From Microcebus murinus (Eukaryota; Chordata; Mammalia; Primates; Cheirogaleidae): a stretch of DNA of 64,000 bases. The notes under the pieces are model-generated. The model searched no databases. It was not told the origin of the DNA and saw nothing but the letters and a program-made list of their open reading frames with translations. Positions 51,151 to 62,211 of this stretch are shown here, one piece after another. The translations under genes and the position numbers were made by a program. Within the stretch, counting starts at the first letter, position 1. Each line of letters starts with the position of its first letter. Location of the stretch: assembly GCF_040939455.1 (NCBI RefSeq), contig NC_134108.1, forward strand, positions 54,327,501 to 54,391,500, in the 5' to 3' direction.

Positions 51151-51537
51151 GAATTAGATAAAAAAGAAACATAGACCTAAATGTTAAACATAAAATTAGA
51201 AAGGTTATTAAAAAAAACATAGAATACCTCTGTGACCTTGGTTTAGTCAAATGTATATTAAAATAATATTATAAGCATTATCAATAAAAGAGAAACATTT
51301 ACAAATTAGAGTTCATCAGATTAAAAATGCCTACTCTTAACTTTTGCATTAAGTTCCAACATCTACAGATCTTGAAAGTAATCATTCCCATTCTTATAAC
51401 AAGAAAAATAAAAGGTAAACAAATTAAATATCAACAACTTTTGGAGAGCTATTAAAAAAACTGAGGTTACAGGGCAAAACAGCATCCTGAAATGTAGAGA
51501 AGCAGGCAAATATAGAGAAAAACAACCAAGATTACTT
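51151..51537. other. Unassigned A-rich DNA
   Basis: A-rich sequence with no clear assignment; may be degraded L1. Confidence 0.35.
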
Positions 51538-51825
51538 TATTTTTTTTTATTTATTTTTCCTTTATTTCATCATATTATGGAGGTACAAATATTGTTAGGG
51601 TTACAAATATTGCCCCGTCCCCCTACCCTCCCCCCGATGTGTCCAATCCCCCAGTGGTGTGCACCACACATGTTATGAAAGCATACACCCCTTTCCTCCT
51701 CCCCCCTCCCACCTGCCCACCACCCTATAAAAAGTTTTTTGGTTTTTTTTTTGACATTTTGGTTACATTGTATATCTTTGGCTCTCCCTAAGAAGGGTTA
51801 GAGTTATGTACTTCCCCTCCGAGGT
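51538..51825 (-). mobile_element. Strepsirrhine-type L1 3' end, reverse orientation
   Basis: A poly-T/ATTT tract is followed by 'catattatggaggtacaaat', 'attgttagggttacaaatat', 'tgccccgtccccctaccctc' and 'ccaatcccccagtggtgtgc', with C-rich tracts throughout. I recognise this combination from the 3' UTR of lemur L1 elements. It is a 5'-truncated copy of under 300 bp. Confidence 0.75.
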
Positions 51826-52439
51826 CCCTTTAAAACAAAAAAAGCCATTGAGGTGTTAGAACCAGAAGTAATTTCCCATCACCCCAAAACAAGGTGATGA
51901 TATAAAACCGTATTCACACTCAAAAAATCTTTGGAATAGAGCAGAAGCCACTGGAACCATAAGTAGGTAGAAAAACTTAAAGAGTATTTTTAATGTGTTG
52001 ATAAAAGTTAATTATGGACTAGGTTGAAAGTGAGAAGCTACTGGGGTGATAGTCTTAAGGGGAGGGACACAACATTTTTGTTTTTTACCTCCAGGAACAG
52101 CATCAGGTTCCAATGTGAAAAGCCAAGAAAATTATACTTTTGTGTGTTTGGCATGGGAGGGGAAAAGAAATCATTTTGAAATATAATGAATGCATTTCCT
52201 GTAACAAAGACAGACTCTCTAGTCAGGAAGACTTTACTAGAGTCTTATCTTAAATAGGCAGAAGGGCAATTATCCATCTGTAACCCCCTCTATCCTTTCT
52301 GTCTCAACTATGGGATAGGGTTAGAAAAATCTTAGAAATACTGTAAGGATCAAAGCCAAAGTTCTCAGATCCACTAAGAGACTGTGGCCTTATCAGAAGA
52401 CTATAGAAAGTTTTTATTTCCTCACTTCTACTACCACAT
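51826..52439. other. Unassigned DNA
   Basis: No named repeat or gene. Confidence 0.4.
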
Positions 52440-53990
52440 TCACAAAATCCAGTTTAATTACAGTAGATTACAGGAAAAAAAAAAGCTGCAAGGCTCAGAC
52501 ACTGTTTAAGAATATCCAAAGACAACAGGGGAGACAAAAACAAGGACCTAGAGGAAATTAAAGTCCCTGGTAGCTATGGTTACAGAAAACATTAAACACA
52601 GCCAATTCCTAGGCAGGTTAATATAAAACTATACACTACAGTTCTATTTCAGATTCTATTATACAGATCATACTGGATTTCAACAAAAAGTTACAAAGCA
52701 TATGAAAATGCAAGAAAAAACAGTGTAAAAAAGTATGCATCAAAACAAGATTCGGATATGACAGATTTTGGAGTTATCAGACAGGTAACTTAAATTTAAA
52801 TAAATATGATTAACATGTTAAAGGCTTTAATAGAAAATGATGGAAAAATCAAGAAAATATGAGTAAATAAGTAGATGAAAACTGTAAGAAGGAATCAAAA
52901 GGAAATACTAGAAGACAAAACACTATAACAGATATACACAATGCCATCGAGGGCACATCAATAGACTAGACATATTTCAAAAAAAGAATCACTGAGCCTT
53001 AAGGGATGTCAATGAAAACCTTCCAAATAGAAATGCAATAGGCAAAAGAAATCTCTATATGAATGTATTGTGTTTAAACTGTTGAGAACCAAAAACAAAG
53101 AAAATTCTTGAAAGAAACAGGCATCCAAGGCAGAATACATCTTAACTACAGAAGAAAAAGGATAAGAATTAGAACCAATTTATTATCAGAAATTATACAA
53201 ACAAGAAGAATGGAGTAAAATATTTTAACTGCTTAAAGAAAAGAAAACTTTGAACCTGTAATTCTATGTATGGTGAAATTATCCCTCAAAAGTCATAGAG
53301 AAATTAAAACTTTCTCAGAAAAATAAAAGCATAGACAATTTATCACTGGCATTCCTGCCTTGCAAGATATTTTAAAAATAAATTCTTCAAGGTGAAGTTC
53401 AGAAACTCACTCAAAGTAAGAAGGGGAAGGAGGAAGAATGGAGAAGGAAGAAGAAATAAAGGTGCCAAGATAAATAAATGAAGTATAATAAACTTTTTAT
53501 TTTTCTCAACTAATTTGATCTAATATATAAATATGTATTCAATGTAATAATAGAAACAATGCATTATATCATTATGGCACATGGATAAATAAAATGAATG
53601 AAAAGACTTTTATAAAGATATGGGGAAAGAATTGAAGACACTCTAAAGTATACCACCCTTGAAGTGGTATAGCGATATTGAATGTAGATATTATAAATGC
53701 ATCTTTCTAACACTAGGGCAACTATTAAAATGTTCTTGTAAGAAGTATAAATGATATGCTAAGGCAGGAGATAAAATGGAATAACGTATTAATAAAATGT
53801 TCAATTAAAATGAAACAGGGAGGAATAAGAAAGAAACACAAAGAAACAAAGTATATGTGCAATGAATGGAACCTTGCAAACAGTAGATTTTCGACCAGCC
53901 ATATCAGTAATCACTTTAAATGGGAATGGTATAAATACACCAATTATAGACAGAAATTTTCAGAGTGAATTAAAATCAGTCTATCTCCTC
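52440..53990 (+). mobile_element. L1M 5'/ORF1-side fragment
   Basis: Landmarks of an L1M 5' half in order: 'acaaaaagttacaaagcata', 'gttatcagacaggtaactta', 'aatatgattaacatgttaaa', 'gagggcacatcaatagacta', 'attatacaaacaagaagaat', 'ctgtaattctatgtatggtg', 'gaaattaaaactttctcaga' and 'aaattcttcaaggtgaagtt'. These match the well-known L1M order ending '...acccagaattctatacccag' and 'gaaataaagacattctcaga'. Confidence 0.7.
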
Positions 53991-54059
53991 CAGAGCATGG
54001 AGGACTAGTGAATTTAAAGGCTATCACACAGATGTAGAGATTGGGATGGGGATAGACCA

Positions 54060-54255
54060 AGTTTAATTGACACAACCCATATTCTTCCAAGTTTAGTCAT
54101 TTTTCCACAGTAAGCACTCCTCAGATTATACAGTCTTTAATTATTTCCAGAGTCCTGAAAAGACTGATTTTAATAAATTTTGCCAGGGTTTTTTGTTATT
54201 TTGGGGGAGTAGATTTTTGGAAGCCCTCACTCTGCTACTCTAGAAGGCCTGCTAA
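54060..54255 (-). mobile_element. L1M 5' UTR fragment, reverse orientation
   Basis: 'ctcctcagattatacagtct', 'attatttccagagtcctgaa', 'ttgccagggttttttgttat' and 'gccctcactctgctactcta' match, in order, the reverse complement of an L1M 5' UTR. It lies head-on to the preceding plus-strand L1M. Confidence 0.6.
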
Positions 54256-54743
54256 GGCTGCTTCATATTTAGAGTCGTTTTCTATAAGGGATATTGTCAT
54301 TTTGCATAACCATCTTCATATAATTTGCTTAATTTATTTTTGAAAATCCTATAACAATTAATATTCACACCAGAAGAATATGAGAATGGTCATATTGTAC
54401 CACACATACAGACTAGAGTCTGTATTTTTTAAGAGTAATACATTTCATTTATTTTTTTCATACTGCTAAGCCATGAATGGGTACATAGCATTTTCAGTTG
54501 CCTTTCTGAAACTACTATTAACTTTCTGTGTAATTCTGAGATAGCCAATCCTCCCTCTGTATCAATTGCTTTAGTTGCAAAGTGAAAATTGAATTAATAG
54601 CTTGACTCATAATTTATCATATGAATAAATACAAGTGATTGGATACTTTGTACATATTGAGTCTATAAAATCTAGAGTTTTTTTTCATATCCCCAAGGCT
54701 GAAAGTAGGATCTTTATAACCATTAACCAAATGTTTTGAGAGA

Positions 54744-54864
54744 AATGTATAATTTTAACTCTTGTGTGTGTGTGTATATATATATATATATACACATACA
54801 TGTTAAAGAGTTAAAATGTATAATTTGAGAGTTAAAAAGAGTTAAAATGTATAATTTTAAGTCA

Positions 54865-54902
<38 letters not shown>
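54744..54902. repeat. Triplicated motif with two (TG)n(TA)n tracts
   Basis: The motif 'atgtataattt' occurs three times (about 54745, 54815 and 54847), with 'gagttaaa' between copies. A (TG)n(TA)n tract follows the first copy (54762-54792) and the third (54866-54901). This looks like local tandem duplication of a microsatellite-bearing unit. Confidence 0.8.
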
Positions 54903-54906
<4 letters not shown>

Positions 54907-55845
54907 CTTTATCAATGGCACTACATTGAGTTCACTTTATTTAATGTGAAGCTTTTACTTTCCCAAGTTTTTTGAACAAAATTCCTTGAGTCCATTTTTT
55001 GCATTTTTTGAAGATATTTGCTTGCAATGCCTGAAGTAACTTGCTTTGTCAACATACTGTAATTAGTCACTTATTTTTAGAGTTGAATGTTAATGAGTCA
55101 TTTCGTGGTCTTAATTAAAAATGTTTCAGAATGGCATTGAGCAATAGAACAAATGAATAAATTAAGTCCATTCTGCATGATAGCTCATTTACTTTTTTAA
55201 ATACATAATGTATTTTTAAATGTTGAAATTAACACTAAGATTAATAGTATAATATAGAAAAATACACTTAGTACTTAAGTGCTTATTTTTTCATGGCAAA
55301 ATATAATTTTAGGTCATATTCTTTCATCTAATAATGTTATTAAAATTATGGATAAATAGATCTCAATTATCATTCCTTTTTTTTGTTTCATCTACTCTTT
55401 TAATCACCTGGTTATTCACTGTTTCTCACTATCATCTGACTCAATCATGTGACACAAAGCAAATTTATTTATTTATTTCTAATAATTATCTATTTAGCAC
55501 TTGGTTTACCCAATGTATTATTTCATATTCATTTTATCTCGTTCACCAATATAGTTTCATTTTCTACTTACTATTTTTTCTGTTTTCATTTTAAAAAATT
55601 TATTACACTTTAAAAGACTACAGAAAAGTAAATGATTTTTATTTGGGAAAATTTTTAGAGTATGAGTACTGGTTGAGATCTAAGATGAAAGAAGGATATA
55701 GAAAAAAAAAATTGGGGTAGAGGGAGACAAGAAGGCTGACCAGAGACATCAGCTGACAGATCATCTCAGAAAGAAGGAAAAGTTTTAGATGAAAAAGAAA
55801 AACAAGCAACAAACAAACATAAATCAGGTATAATTTCAAGGAGAA
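54903..55845. other. Unassigned AT-rich DNA
   Basis: No named repeat. Frames at 55334-55594 (+) and 55639-55839 (-) are T- or A-driven. Confidence 0.4.
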
Positions 55846-56070
55846 AGTGCTGGATCCTACCAGGATTCCATGGGAAGAAGTTGCAGAGCAGAAGAAGAAG
55901 GAGCAAGATATTGGTACAGATCAATCACTGAGAGGTTTGGAGTGCAACAAAAAGTATAGGTGGGATGGTTTCTCCCTCTCTCCCTTTTTCCTCCTCCCTC
56001 CCTCACATCTCTGGCATTCAGAAGGCTCCCTTGCTGCTAAAGAGCCTTATTACCTTCACAAGCCCAAAAA
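55846..56070 (+). other. Unassigned GC-richer head attached to the L1
   Basis: This segment ('gtgctggatcctaccagg', 'gaggtttggagtgcaac', then a C/T-rich 'tccctttttcctcctccctc') is richer in G/C than its flanks and directly precedes L1 ORF2 sequence. It could be an L1 5' UTR joined to ORF2 by internal deletion, or unrelated DNA. A 105-codon open frame at 55847-56164 crosses the junction. Confidence 0.35.
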
Positions 56071-57096
56071 AGAAGAGCTGGTACCATACCACAGAAATTA
56101 TTTAATAACATCAAGAAAGAGGGGATCATTTCCAAAACACTCTGTGAAGCCATTATCAACTTGATACCAACACCAGGAAAAGGACATGACACAAAGAGAA
56201 AACTACAGACCAATATCCCTTATGGACATAGATGCAAATATATTTAATACAATACTAGCAAATTGAATTCAACAGCACATGAAAAAATAACCCACTGTGA
56301 CCAAATGGGCTTCATCTAAGGATGCAAGGATAATTGGGTATATGTAAATCAATAAATATGATTTACCACATACATAGAAGCAAAAGCAAAGGCTATATGG
56401 TCATCTCAATAGATGCATAAAAAGCATGCAGCAAATTTCAGCATCCTTTCATGATAAAAACCCTCAACAAACTATTGATAGAAAGATAATATCTCAAGAT
56501 TATAAAAACCATATGTGGCAAAACCATAGCCAACATCATATTGAATGGAGACAAGTTTAAAGCATTCTCCCAAGAACTGGAACAAAAAAAGAGTATCTAC
56601 TGTCACCACTTCTATTCAACATAGTTCTGGAAGTCCTAACCAGTTCAATCAGACAAGAAAAAGAAATTAGAGTATCCAAATCAGGAACAATTGCTTTTTG
56701 TTGATGATATGAACTTATATCTAAAAAACCCCAAATGCTCCACCAAGACACTTCTGGAATTGATATATTAATTCAGTAAAGTCTCAGATTATAAAACCAA
56801 GTTACCCAAATCAGTAACATTTCTATACACCAGTAACAGTCAACCTGAGAGGCAAATCAAAGACTCAATACCATTCCCAATAGCTACTATGAAAAACAAA
56901 TGCTTAGGAATATACATAACCAATTAAGTGAAAACTCTCTACAAAGAGAACTAGGAAACACTGAGGAGAGAAATGGCAGGTGACATAAACAAGTAGAAAA
57001 ATACGTCATGTTCATCGATTGGTAGAATCAACATTCTTAAAATGTCCACACTACCCAAAATGATTTACAGATTCAATACAATTTCAATCAAAATAC

Positions 57097-57148
57097 CATA
57101 TTTTATAGATCTAGAGAAAAATGTCATATTTTATAGATCTAGAGAAAA
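57097..57148. repeat. 28-bp tandem duplication in L1
   Basis: A 24-base block containing 'tttatagatctagagaaaa' occurs at 57097-57120 and again at 57125-57148. L1 relatives have one copy of the surrounding sequence, so this is a local duplication. Confidence 0.85.
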
Positions 57149-57290
57149 TAATTCTATGCTTCTTTTGAAACTAGAAAAGTGTCTGAATAGCTAAAGCAAT
57201 CTTAAGCAAAAGGAACAAATCTGGTGGCTTCACATTACCAGACTTCCAACTATACCACAAGGCTATAGTAACCAACACAGCATGGTACTA

Positions 57291-57317
57291 GAAAAAGAGA
57301 GAGGAGAGAGGAGAGAG

Positions 57318-57349
<32 letters not shown>

Positions 57350-57350
57350 C
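57291..57350. repeat. (GA)n microsatellite in L1
   Basis: GAGAGA tract with interspersed GGAGA units, replacing the L1 stretch that normally reads 'aaaaacagagacatagacca'. Confidence 0.93.
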
Positions 57351-57793
57351 ATAGATTAATGAACTAGAACAGAAAACCCAGATATAAAACCACCCACATA
57401 CAGCCAGTTGGTCTTTGACAATGCAGACAACAATACACATCAGGTAAAAAAAGCCCACTCAAGAAATGTTGCTGGGGAAACTGGAGAGCCACATGTAAAA
57501 GAATAAAACAGATCTATATCTCTCACCACTCACAAAAATTAATTCAAGATGGATAAGACTTAAAGTTAAGGCATGAAACCATAAGAAGGCTAGAAGAAAA
57601 AAACTCTTCCAGATATCAGCCTAGACAAAGAATTTATTGGAAATTTTCTAATGGCCATCACAGAAATAACAAAGATTAACAAATGGGATTGATTAAATTA
57701 AAACACTCTGCACAGCTAACTAAACAATCAACAGAGCATGTAGACAACCTATAGAATGAGAGAAAATATTAATAAGCTATACATCCAATATAG

Positions 57794-57972
57794 CTGTGAT
57801 CCCCTACCTAAGGGCAGTGGCCCAGTACTGGTATGTTAGGTATCTGGCTGTATATCACTGCCTAAGCTCTTCACCACCACCACCACCAATGACACCCTAC
57901 CTCTCCACTCTTGGTCCATAGAAAAATTCCATGAAAACTGGTCCCTGGTGCCAAAAAGTGTGGAGACCACTG
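57794..57972. mobile_element. MER1-like hAT-Charlie MITE inside the L1
   Basis: The start 'ctgtgatcccctacc' and the end 'ctggtccctggtgccaaaaa' ... 'gagaccactg' match the two ends of MER1 (CAGGGGTCCCC... and ...GGTCCCTGGTGCC). The internal 'cactgcctaagctcttcacc' also fits. About 180 bp remain, so the centre is deleted. L1 sequence resumes on the right with 'agaatttacagagaactc'. The expected 8-bp duplication is not clear. A short CAC run lies at 57874-57887. Confidence 0.75.
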
Positions 57973-58695
57973 TGATGAAGGGCTATTATGTAGAATTTAC
58001 AGAGAACTCAAGCAAATCAGTGAAAGGAAAATCAAACAACTCCATTGAAAAGTGGGCAAAAGACATGAACAAAAGCTTTTCAAAAAAAGATAGACAAATG
58101 GTTAATAAACATATAAAAAAAATGCTCAATGTCGCTATCATCAGGGAAATGCAAATTAATACCACAGTGAGACATCACCTTACTACTGTTAGAATGACTT
58201 TTATTAAAAAAATCCAAAAACAATGTTTCTGGCATGGATGCAGAGAGAAAGAATGCTTATACACTGTTGGTGGAATTTCAAACTAATACAACTTGTATGG
58301 AAAACAGTATGGAGATTCCTCAAAATACCATAAGTAGACTTACCATTCTATCCAACAATCCCATTGCTGAGAATTTACCCCAAGGAAAAGAAAAGTCATT
58401 TTATTAAAAATACACCTGCACTTAAATGTTTATTGCAATACAATTCACATTTGCAAAGATCTAGTATCAACCCAAGTACCGTTAACTCATGAGGGAATTA
58501 ACAAAATGTGGTATATGTATATAATGGAATACTACTCAGCCATAAAAAGAATAAACTAATGCCTTTTGCCATAGTTTTGATGGAACTGGAGAGCACTATC
58601 CTAAATGCAGTATCTGAAGAATGGATAAACAAGTACCTCATGTACTTGCTATTAACCTAGTACTAACAGATGAGCACACATATATACATACTTCT

Positions 58696-60182
58696 CAAAC
58701 TTTAGCATTATTTCCTTTTAATTCTAATTTTTTGCTCAAAATGCCAGAAAAATTGATTTTATTATTCATGTTGTTGTTGTTTTACTAAAAGCTAAGGCAT
58801 AATTGGAAGCTCAAGATTTTTAATTATATTTCTGCATCTGTAACAAATTTCCCCAGTGATTCTTTTTATAAAAAAATTTTTATATGCCTAAGATTAGAGA
58901 CATAGAGCACTGGCAAATGAATTTTCTAAGTGTGTTTGCTGGAGTAATGGTGAGATGTAGCTTCCAGTGATAGTGAATGTATATGAAGATTGTATTCTTG
59001 AATTTGTTTCTTATGTCATAGTTTCTGTATGAGGTTTTTATTGATTGGGGAGTTATTTTTGTCTTGGTATATTATAAAATGTTATAAACATGTCTTTGAG
59101 TATTTATCTCTTTGTCTTGTGTTTGTGTAATAAAGACTTGTTCCTTTTATATACACCTACTCTCCCTGATAAAATCTGTTTTAAGTTCAGACTATTCTGC
59201 CCAAGAAACATTTCTGATAACTTTCTGTCTTCTAAGGGACTTCTCTCACTAATTTTTAGTTTTAGCTCTCATCATTTCTCACTTGCCTCTTAAATACAGA
59301 AACCCCATGAAAAAAGACTGTTACTCTGTGAGGATGTGTCAATTCTGTCTTGATAGATAGCAACCTTCACATTAATAAAACTCAGTTACTCTGCCTACCT
59401 CCTAGGGTCCCCAACAGCTTGAAGTGGAAAATGTCACAGAATGTTTTAACAAGGATATCTCATAACAATTACAAATGTCAACATGGCAGAATCCAATACA
59501 ACATCAATAACAACAACAACAACAACAAATACAACCAAAAAAACCCAGACCTAGACCACAGAACTCTCCAAAATGCTAATTCAGGAAGCAAATTCCATAA
59601 TTGGTTTCACTTGCGTGCTTTGCAATCTGATCAGGCTGAATTCCTGATGTAGCTTCTCAACTGAAGACATCCTAGTAAGAAATCTGGCTTGTCTTCCTGT
59701 GATATGGAATTCATATTGTACTTGCTCTTCTTTTTATTACAGGCAATCTCAACATTTTCATTCTGAAGTTCCTTCCACAGTTTTCTACATATTTCCAATA
59801 AAGCAATTGTAAAAGTTGATGGGGAAAAGAAATCAGGCAGTTGTGATTGGCTACATAATCAATACAGTCAGTGGCCCTGTTGTCCTATAGCACTTTAAGA
59901 TATATCCCTCATGAAGTTCTTTTCACTTGTCATGTAAAAAAAAAAAAATTCTTGATTCTGTTCCTTCTTATATATCTCTGCCATTACTGATATAGTTCAA
60001 ATATTCATTACTTCTAGTAGTTGCTATTACTGAATTCTTATGAGGTATTCTATGTCTGTCCAATGCATCCTTAACACTTCTGTCATATTGGGCTTACTGC
60101 AAACAGATTTGATTATAAAATTCCTCAGTTATAAAGACATACTATATCTTCACTACCTATGCTGGCATATGTGGCTCACTAT
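58696..60182. other. Unassigned DNA with (AAC)n
   Basis: No named repeat apart from an (AAC)n run of about nine units at 59503-59528. Frames at 59090-59293 and 59350-59652 (+) show no domain; the latter gets its Asn run from the microsatellite. Confidence 0.45.
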
Positions 60183-61075
60183 GTTTAGTGAACTAATATT
60201 TATTTGGCACCTATGATTTAGAAGATTGGAGAATAAGACAAACTATGATTCTTCTTTCAAGGAACTTACATGCTAGTGGGCAATAGAGAGTGGTGTAAAA
60301 ATTAAGTAAATAAAGCATACATATGATAATTTCATTAAAATGTGAACAGTCACATTTCATTAAAATGTGACTCTGTTAATTTAACAGAGTCTAGGTGAGA
60401 ACGGTGCTTAAGGCAAGCTGGTTGTTGTGAAATGGAACTGAATGAGAATGATCAGTGGCCCAATAGTCTAGACAAGAGCTTTGTAGGCAAAGTGAACAGC
60501 AACAACTACCACCTTGACACATGGATACCTTTTCTGAGCTCCTGAATGGAGGCCATTGTGACTGGAAGGTAATGGCCAGAAAAAAGTATGCTTCAGGATG
60601 AGTTCAGAAGGTTAGACATTCTGATCATGTAGGACTTTATGGTCCAGACGCATAACTATAATTTTAATTTTAATTTTAAATGCAATGAGAAATAATTGCA
60701 AGGTTTTAAGTAGAGAAGTGATGTGATCTGATTTTCATCTTAAAGAAATCCTTTTGGCTGTTTTATAGAGAACAATTGGAGGCAGGGAGACCAATTAGGA
60801 AGCCATTGAATAGCTTAGGTAAAAAATGATGACAGCTTGGACTAGGACACCACTGAGGAAATGTAGCTAAATAAGCAAATTTGAAATATATTCTGTACTT
60901 GGATCTGAGAGAATGCTGATGGCTTATATATAACAGACAAGGAAGAAAAGAAAAATCAAAGATGACTTTGAAGTGTATGATGTGTGTAACTGGATCGATG
61001 GTGCAGTAATTTGCTACAGTAGAGATGACTGGGATTGCAATTAATTTGGGGAAAGGGAAGTCAAAACTTTTATTT
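60183..61075 (-). mobile_element. Long L2 remnant
   Basis: One of the better preserved old repeats here. In plus-strand order: 'atttatttggcacctatgat', 'aaggaacttacatgctagtg', 'tgatcatgtaggactttatg', 'ggttttaagtagagaagtga', 'tgtgatctgattttcatctt', 'ctttttggctgttt'-like text near 60750, 'gaggcagggagaccaattag', and 'acagcttggactaggac'. Each is the reverse complement of an L2 3' block ('tgtaagctccatgaggg', 'aaggccctacatgatctgg', 'cactcccctgcttaaaac', 'ctaactggtctccctgc'). Confidence 0.8.
60329..60391. repeat. 25-bp direct repeat with two adjoining hairpins
   Basis: 'atttcattaaaatgtga' occurs at 60329-60345 and 60354-60370. Overlapping it are two inverted repeats: 60348-60372 (arms agtcacattt, spacer of 5) and 60369-60391 (arms gactctgttaa, one-base centre), both perfect. 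Confidence 0.85.
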
Positions 61076-61249
61076 TAAAATTGTTAACTTTCCCATATCT
61101 CTTAGATAACCCAAATAAAAGGTCAAATGGACAATATAAATCAAGAACCAGGGATGATAGCAGAATTCTTGATTTCATTTTAGGAATTATCAACACAGAT
61201 ATAACATTTTATACCTTATTTTCCTTTAGGATACTTTATAGTAGCTATC

Positions 61250-61277
61250 ATTATTTGATATTATATTATCAAATAAT
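61250..61277. repeat. Perfect 11-bp inverted repeat
   Basis: Arms attatttgata and tatcaaataat flank a 6-base spacer. AT-rich, so its significance is low. Confidence 0.8.
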
Positions 61278-61314
61278 ATATTTGATTATATATTTGTTGT
61301 CTATTTGTTGTCTG

Positions 61315-61540
61315 TGTATGCTCCCTAAAAATGTTAAGTTCCATAAAACCAGGGCCTTTGTCACAGTTGCCTATTTAGCTTTCAGAAAAGTATAACACAT
61401 AGTAATAATGAATATTCAATGAATTAAATAAATAAATGAATAATTAATTTTATGTTACCCACTAGTCTGTGATGTCCTTGATAAAAGAAACTGCACATGA
61501 CAAATAACTCTGTATACTTAAGAGATGTATGTTGAATCTA
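61315..61540 (+). mobile_element. L2 3'-end remnants
   Basis: 'aaatgttaagttccataaaa' and 'gtaataatgaatattcaatg' followed by 'aataaataaatgaataa' fits the terminal L2 pattern. A second, weaker L2-like block ('gatgtccttgataaaagaaa') follows near 61470. Confidence 0.5.
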
Positions 61541-61772
61541 ATAGCATTTCTAGTGCTCTATAACCACACCTAACTGAGGCTTGTCTTCTTGTTATGGTAC
61601 AGTCATCTTTGTGTCTGTCCATGCTGGTTCAACATCACTATTTAAGGCTAAACTAAGTCATTACTTAGGTTGAACTAGTTCAAAATACATTTTTAATATT
61701 ATCATAGTTCAAGTTTTCATTGCTCTGCATATATTTTCTTACTAAAAATCATTTTTGAAAAAAATCATTACT

Positions 61773-61778
61773 AGTAAC
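61773..61778. repeat. Target-site duplication of the IAP-like LTR
   Basis: agtaac here and again at 62085-62090, an exact 6-base duplication flanking the LTR. Confidence 0.95.
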
Positions 61779-61927
61779 TGTGGGGCGCGGTGTTAACGCC
61801 ATTGCAAGATGGCGCCGACTTCCTGGTCACACCCATACCACAAGACTGATAAAAAGGGTGAACCGCGCATGTGTAGGGGCTTTTTCCTGTCTCTCAGCAA
61901 GTATGCTAATGAGGGCTCTTGCGTGAG

Positions 61928-61966
61928 CCAATCAGATTCTGCCTAATGTACTTAGTGCCTATATAA
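61928..61966 (+). promoter_or_regulatory. LTR promoter: CCAAT and TATA boxes
   Basis: A CCAAT box (61928-61932, in agccaatcag) and a TATA box (tatataa, 61960-61966) are spaced as in a retroviral U3 promoter. Transcription would begin about 25-30 bases further on, near 61990. Whether it is active is not known. Confidence 0.75.
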
Positions 61967-62020
61967 GCCCGCTCCGAGAGCTCCTCGGGGTCTTCCACTT
62001 TAGTCACTTTCAGATTCCCC

Positions 62021-62026
62021 AATAAA
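62021..62026 (+). terminator. LTR polyadenylation signal
   Basis: AATAAA about 55 bases after the TATA box, followed by 'gcgctgtcagaag', a plausible cleavage region at the R/U5 limit. Confidence 0.75.
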
Positions 62027-62211
62027 GCGCTGTCAGAAGAACTCCAGTTGCCGCGTCTTCCTTGCTGGCGAGGCGGGCGGGACAAGTAACAATCTTTCAC
62101 AAAACTATGTGTGTTTAAGGGGAAATTTTCCAAATCTCAAGAGCAACATAATGGAAATAGTTTGATGACTCATGGCATGGCATGATGTCTGAACATCATA
62201 AGATCATTTAA

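Larger units (their letters stand above)
56071..58695 (+). mobile_element. L1 ORF2 copy, decayed
   Basis: A plus-strand L1 runs from the pre-reverse-transcriptase region to the ORF2 C-terminus. Landmarks: 'ggatcatttccaaaacactc' (56110), 'aactacagaccaatatccct' (56200), 'tggtcatctcaatagatgca' (56399), 'gttgatgatatgaacttata' (56700, reverse-transcriptase active-site area, with the usual F/YADD codons altered), 'aatggaatactactcagcca' (58525) and 'cctcatgtacttgctattaa' (58637). Stops and indels are frequent. It is better preserved than the L1M pieces nearby. A MER1-like element and a GA microsatellite interrupt it. No poly-A tail is visible. Confidence 0.9.
61779..62084 (+). mobile_element. IAP-like class II solo LTR
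   Basis: A 306-bp unit with ends 'tgtggggcgcgg' and 'cgggcgggaca', flanked by a perfect 6-bp duplication. In order it has 'cattgcaagatggcgccgac' (a YY1-type aagatggcg core at 61806-61814), 'accgcgcatgtg', a CCAAT box, a TATA box, an AATAAA signal and a U5 reading 'gccgcgtcttccttgctgg'. This order and several exact blocks match rodent intracisternal A-particle LTRs, a class II (betaretrovirus-like) group. By eye it keeps about 17 CpGs in a CpG-poor setting, which suggests recent insertion. No internal viral genes remain: it is a solo LTR left by recombination. Confidence 0.85.

Noticed and set aside
57880..58286. 112-codon frame near the MER1-like element (57948-58286)
   Set aside because: Decayed L1 ORF2 C-terminal sequence read across the edge of the inserted element.
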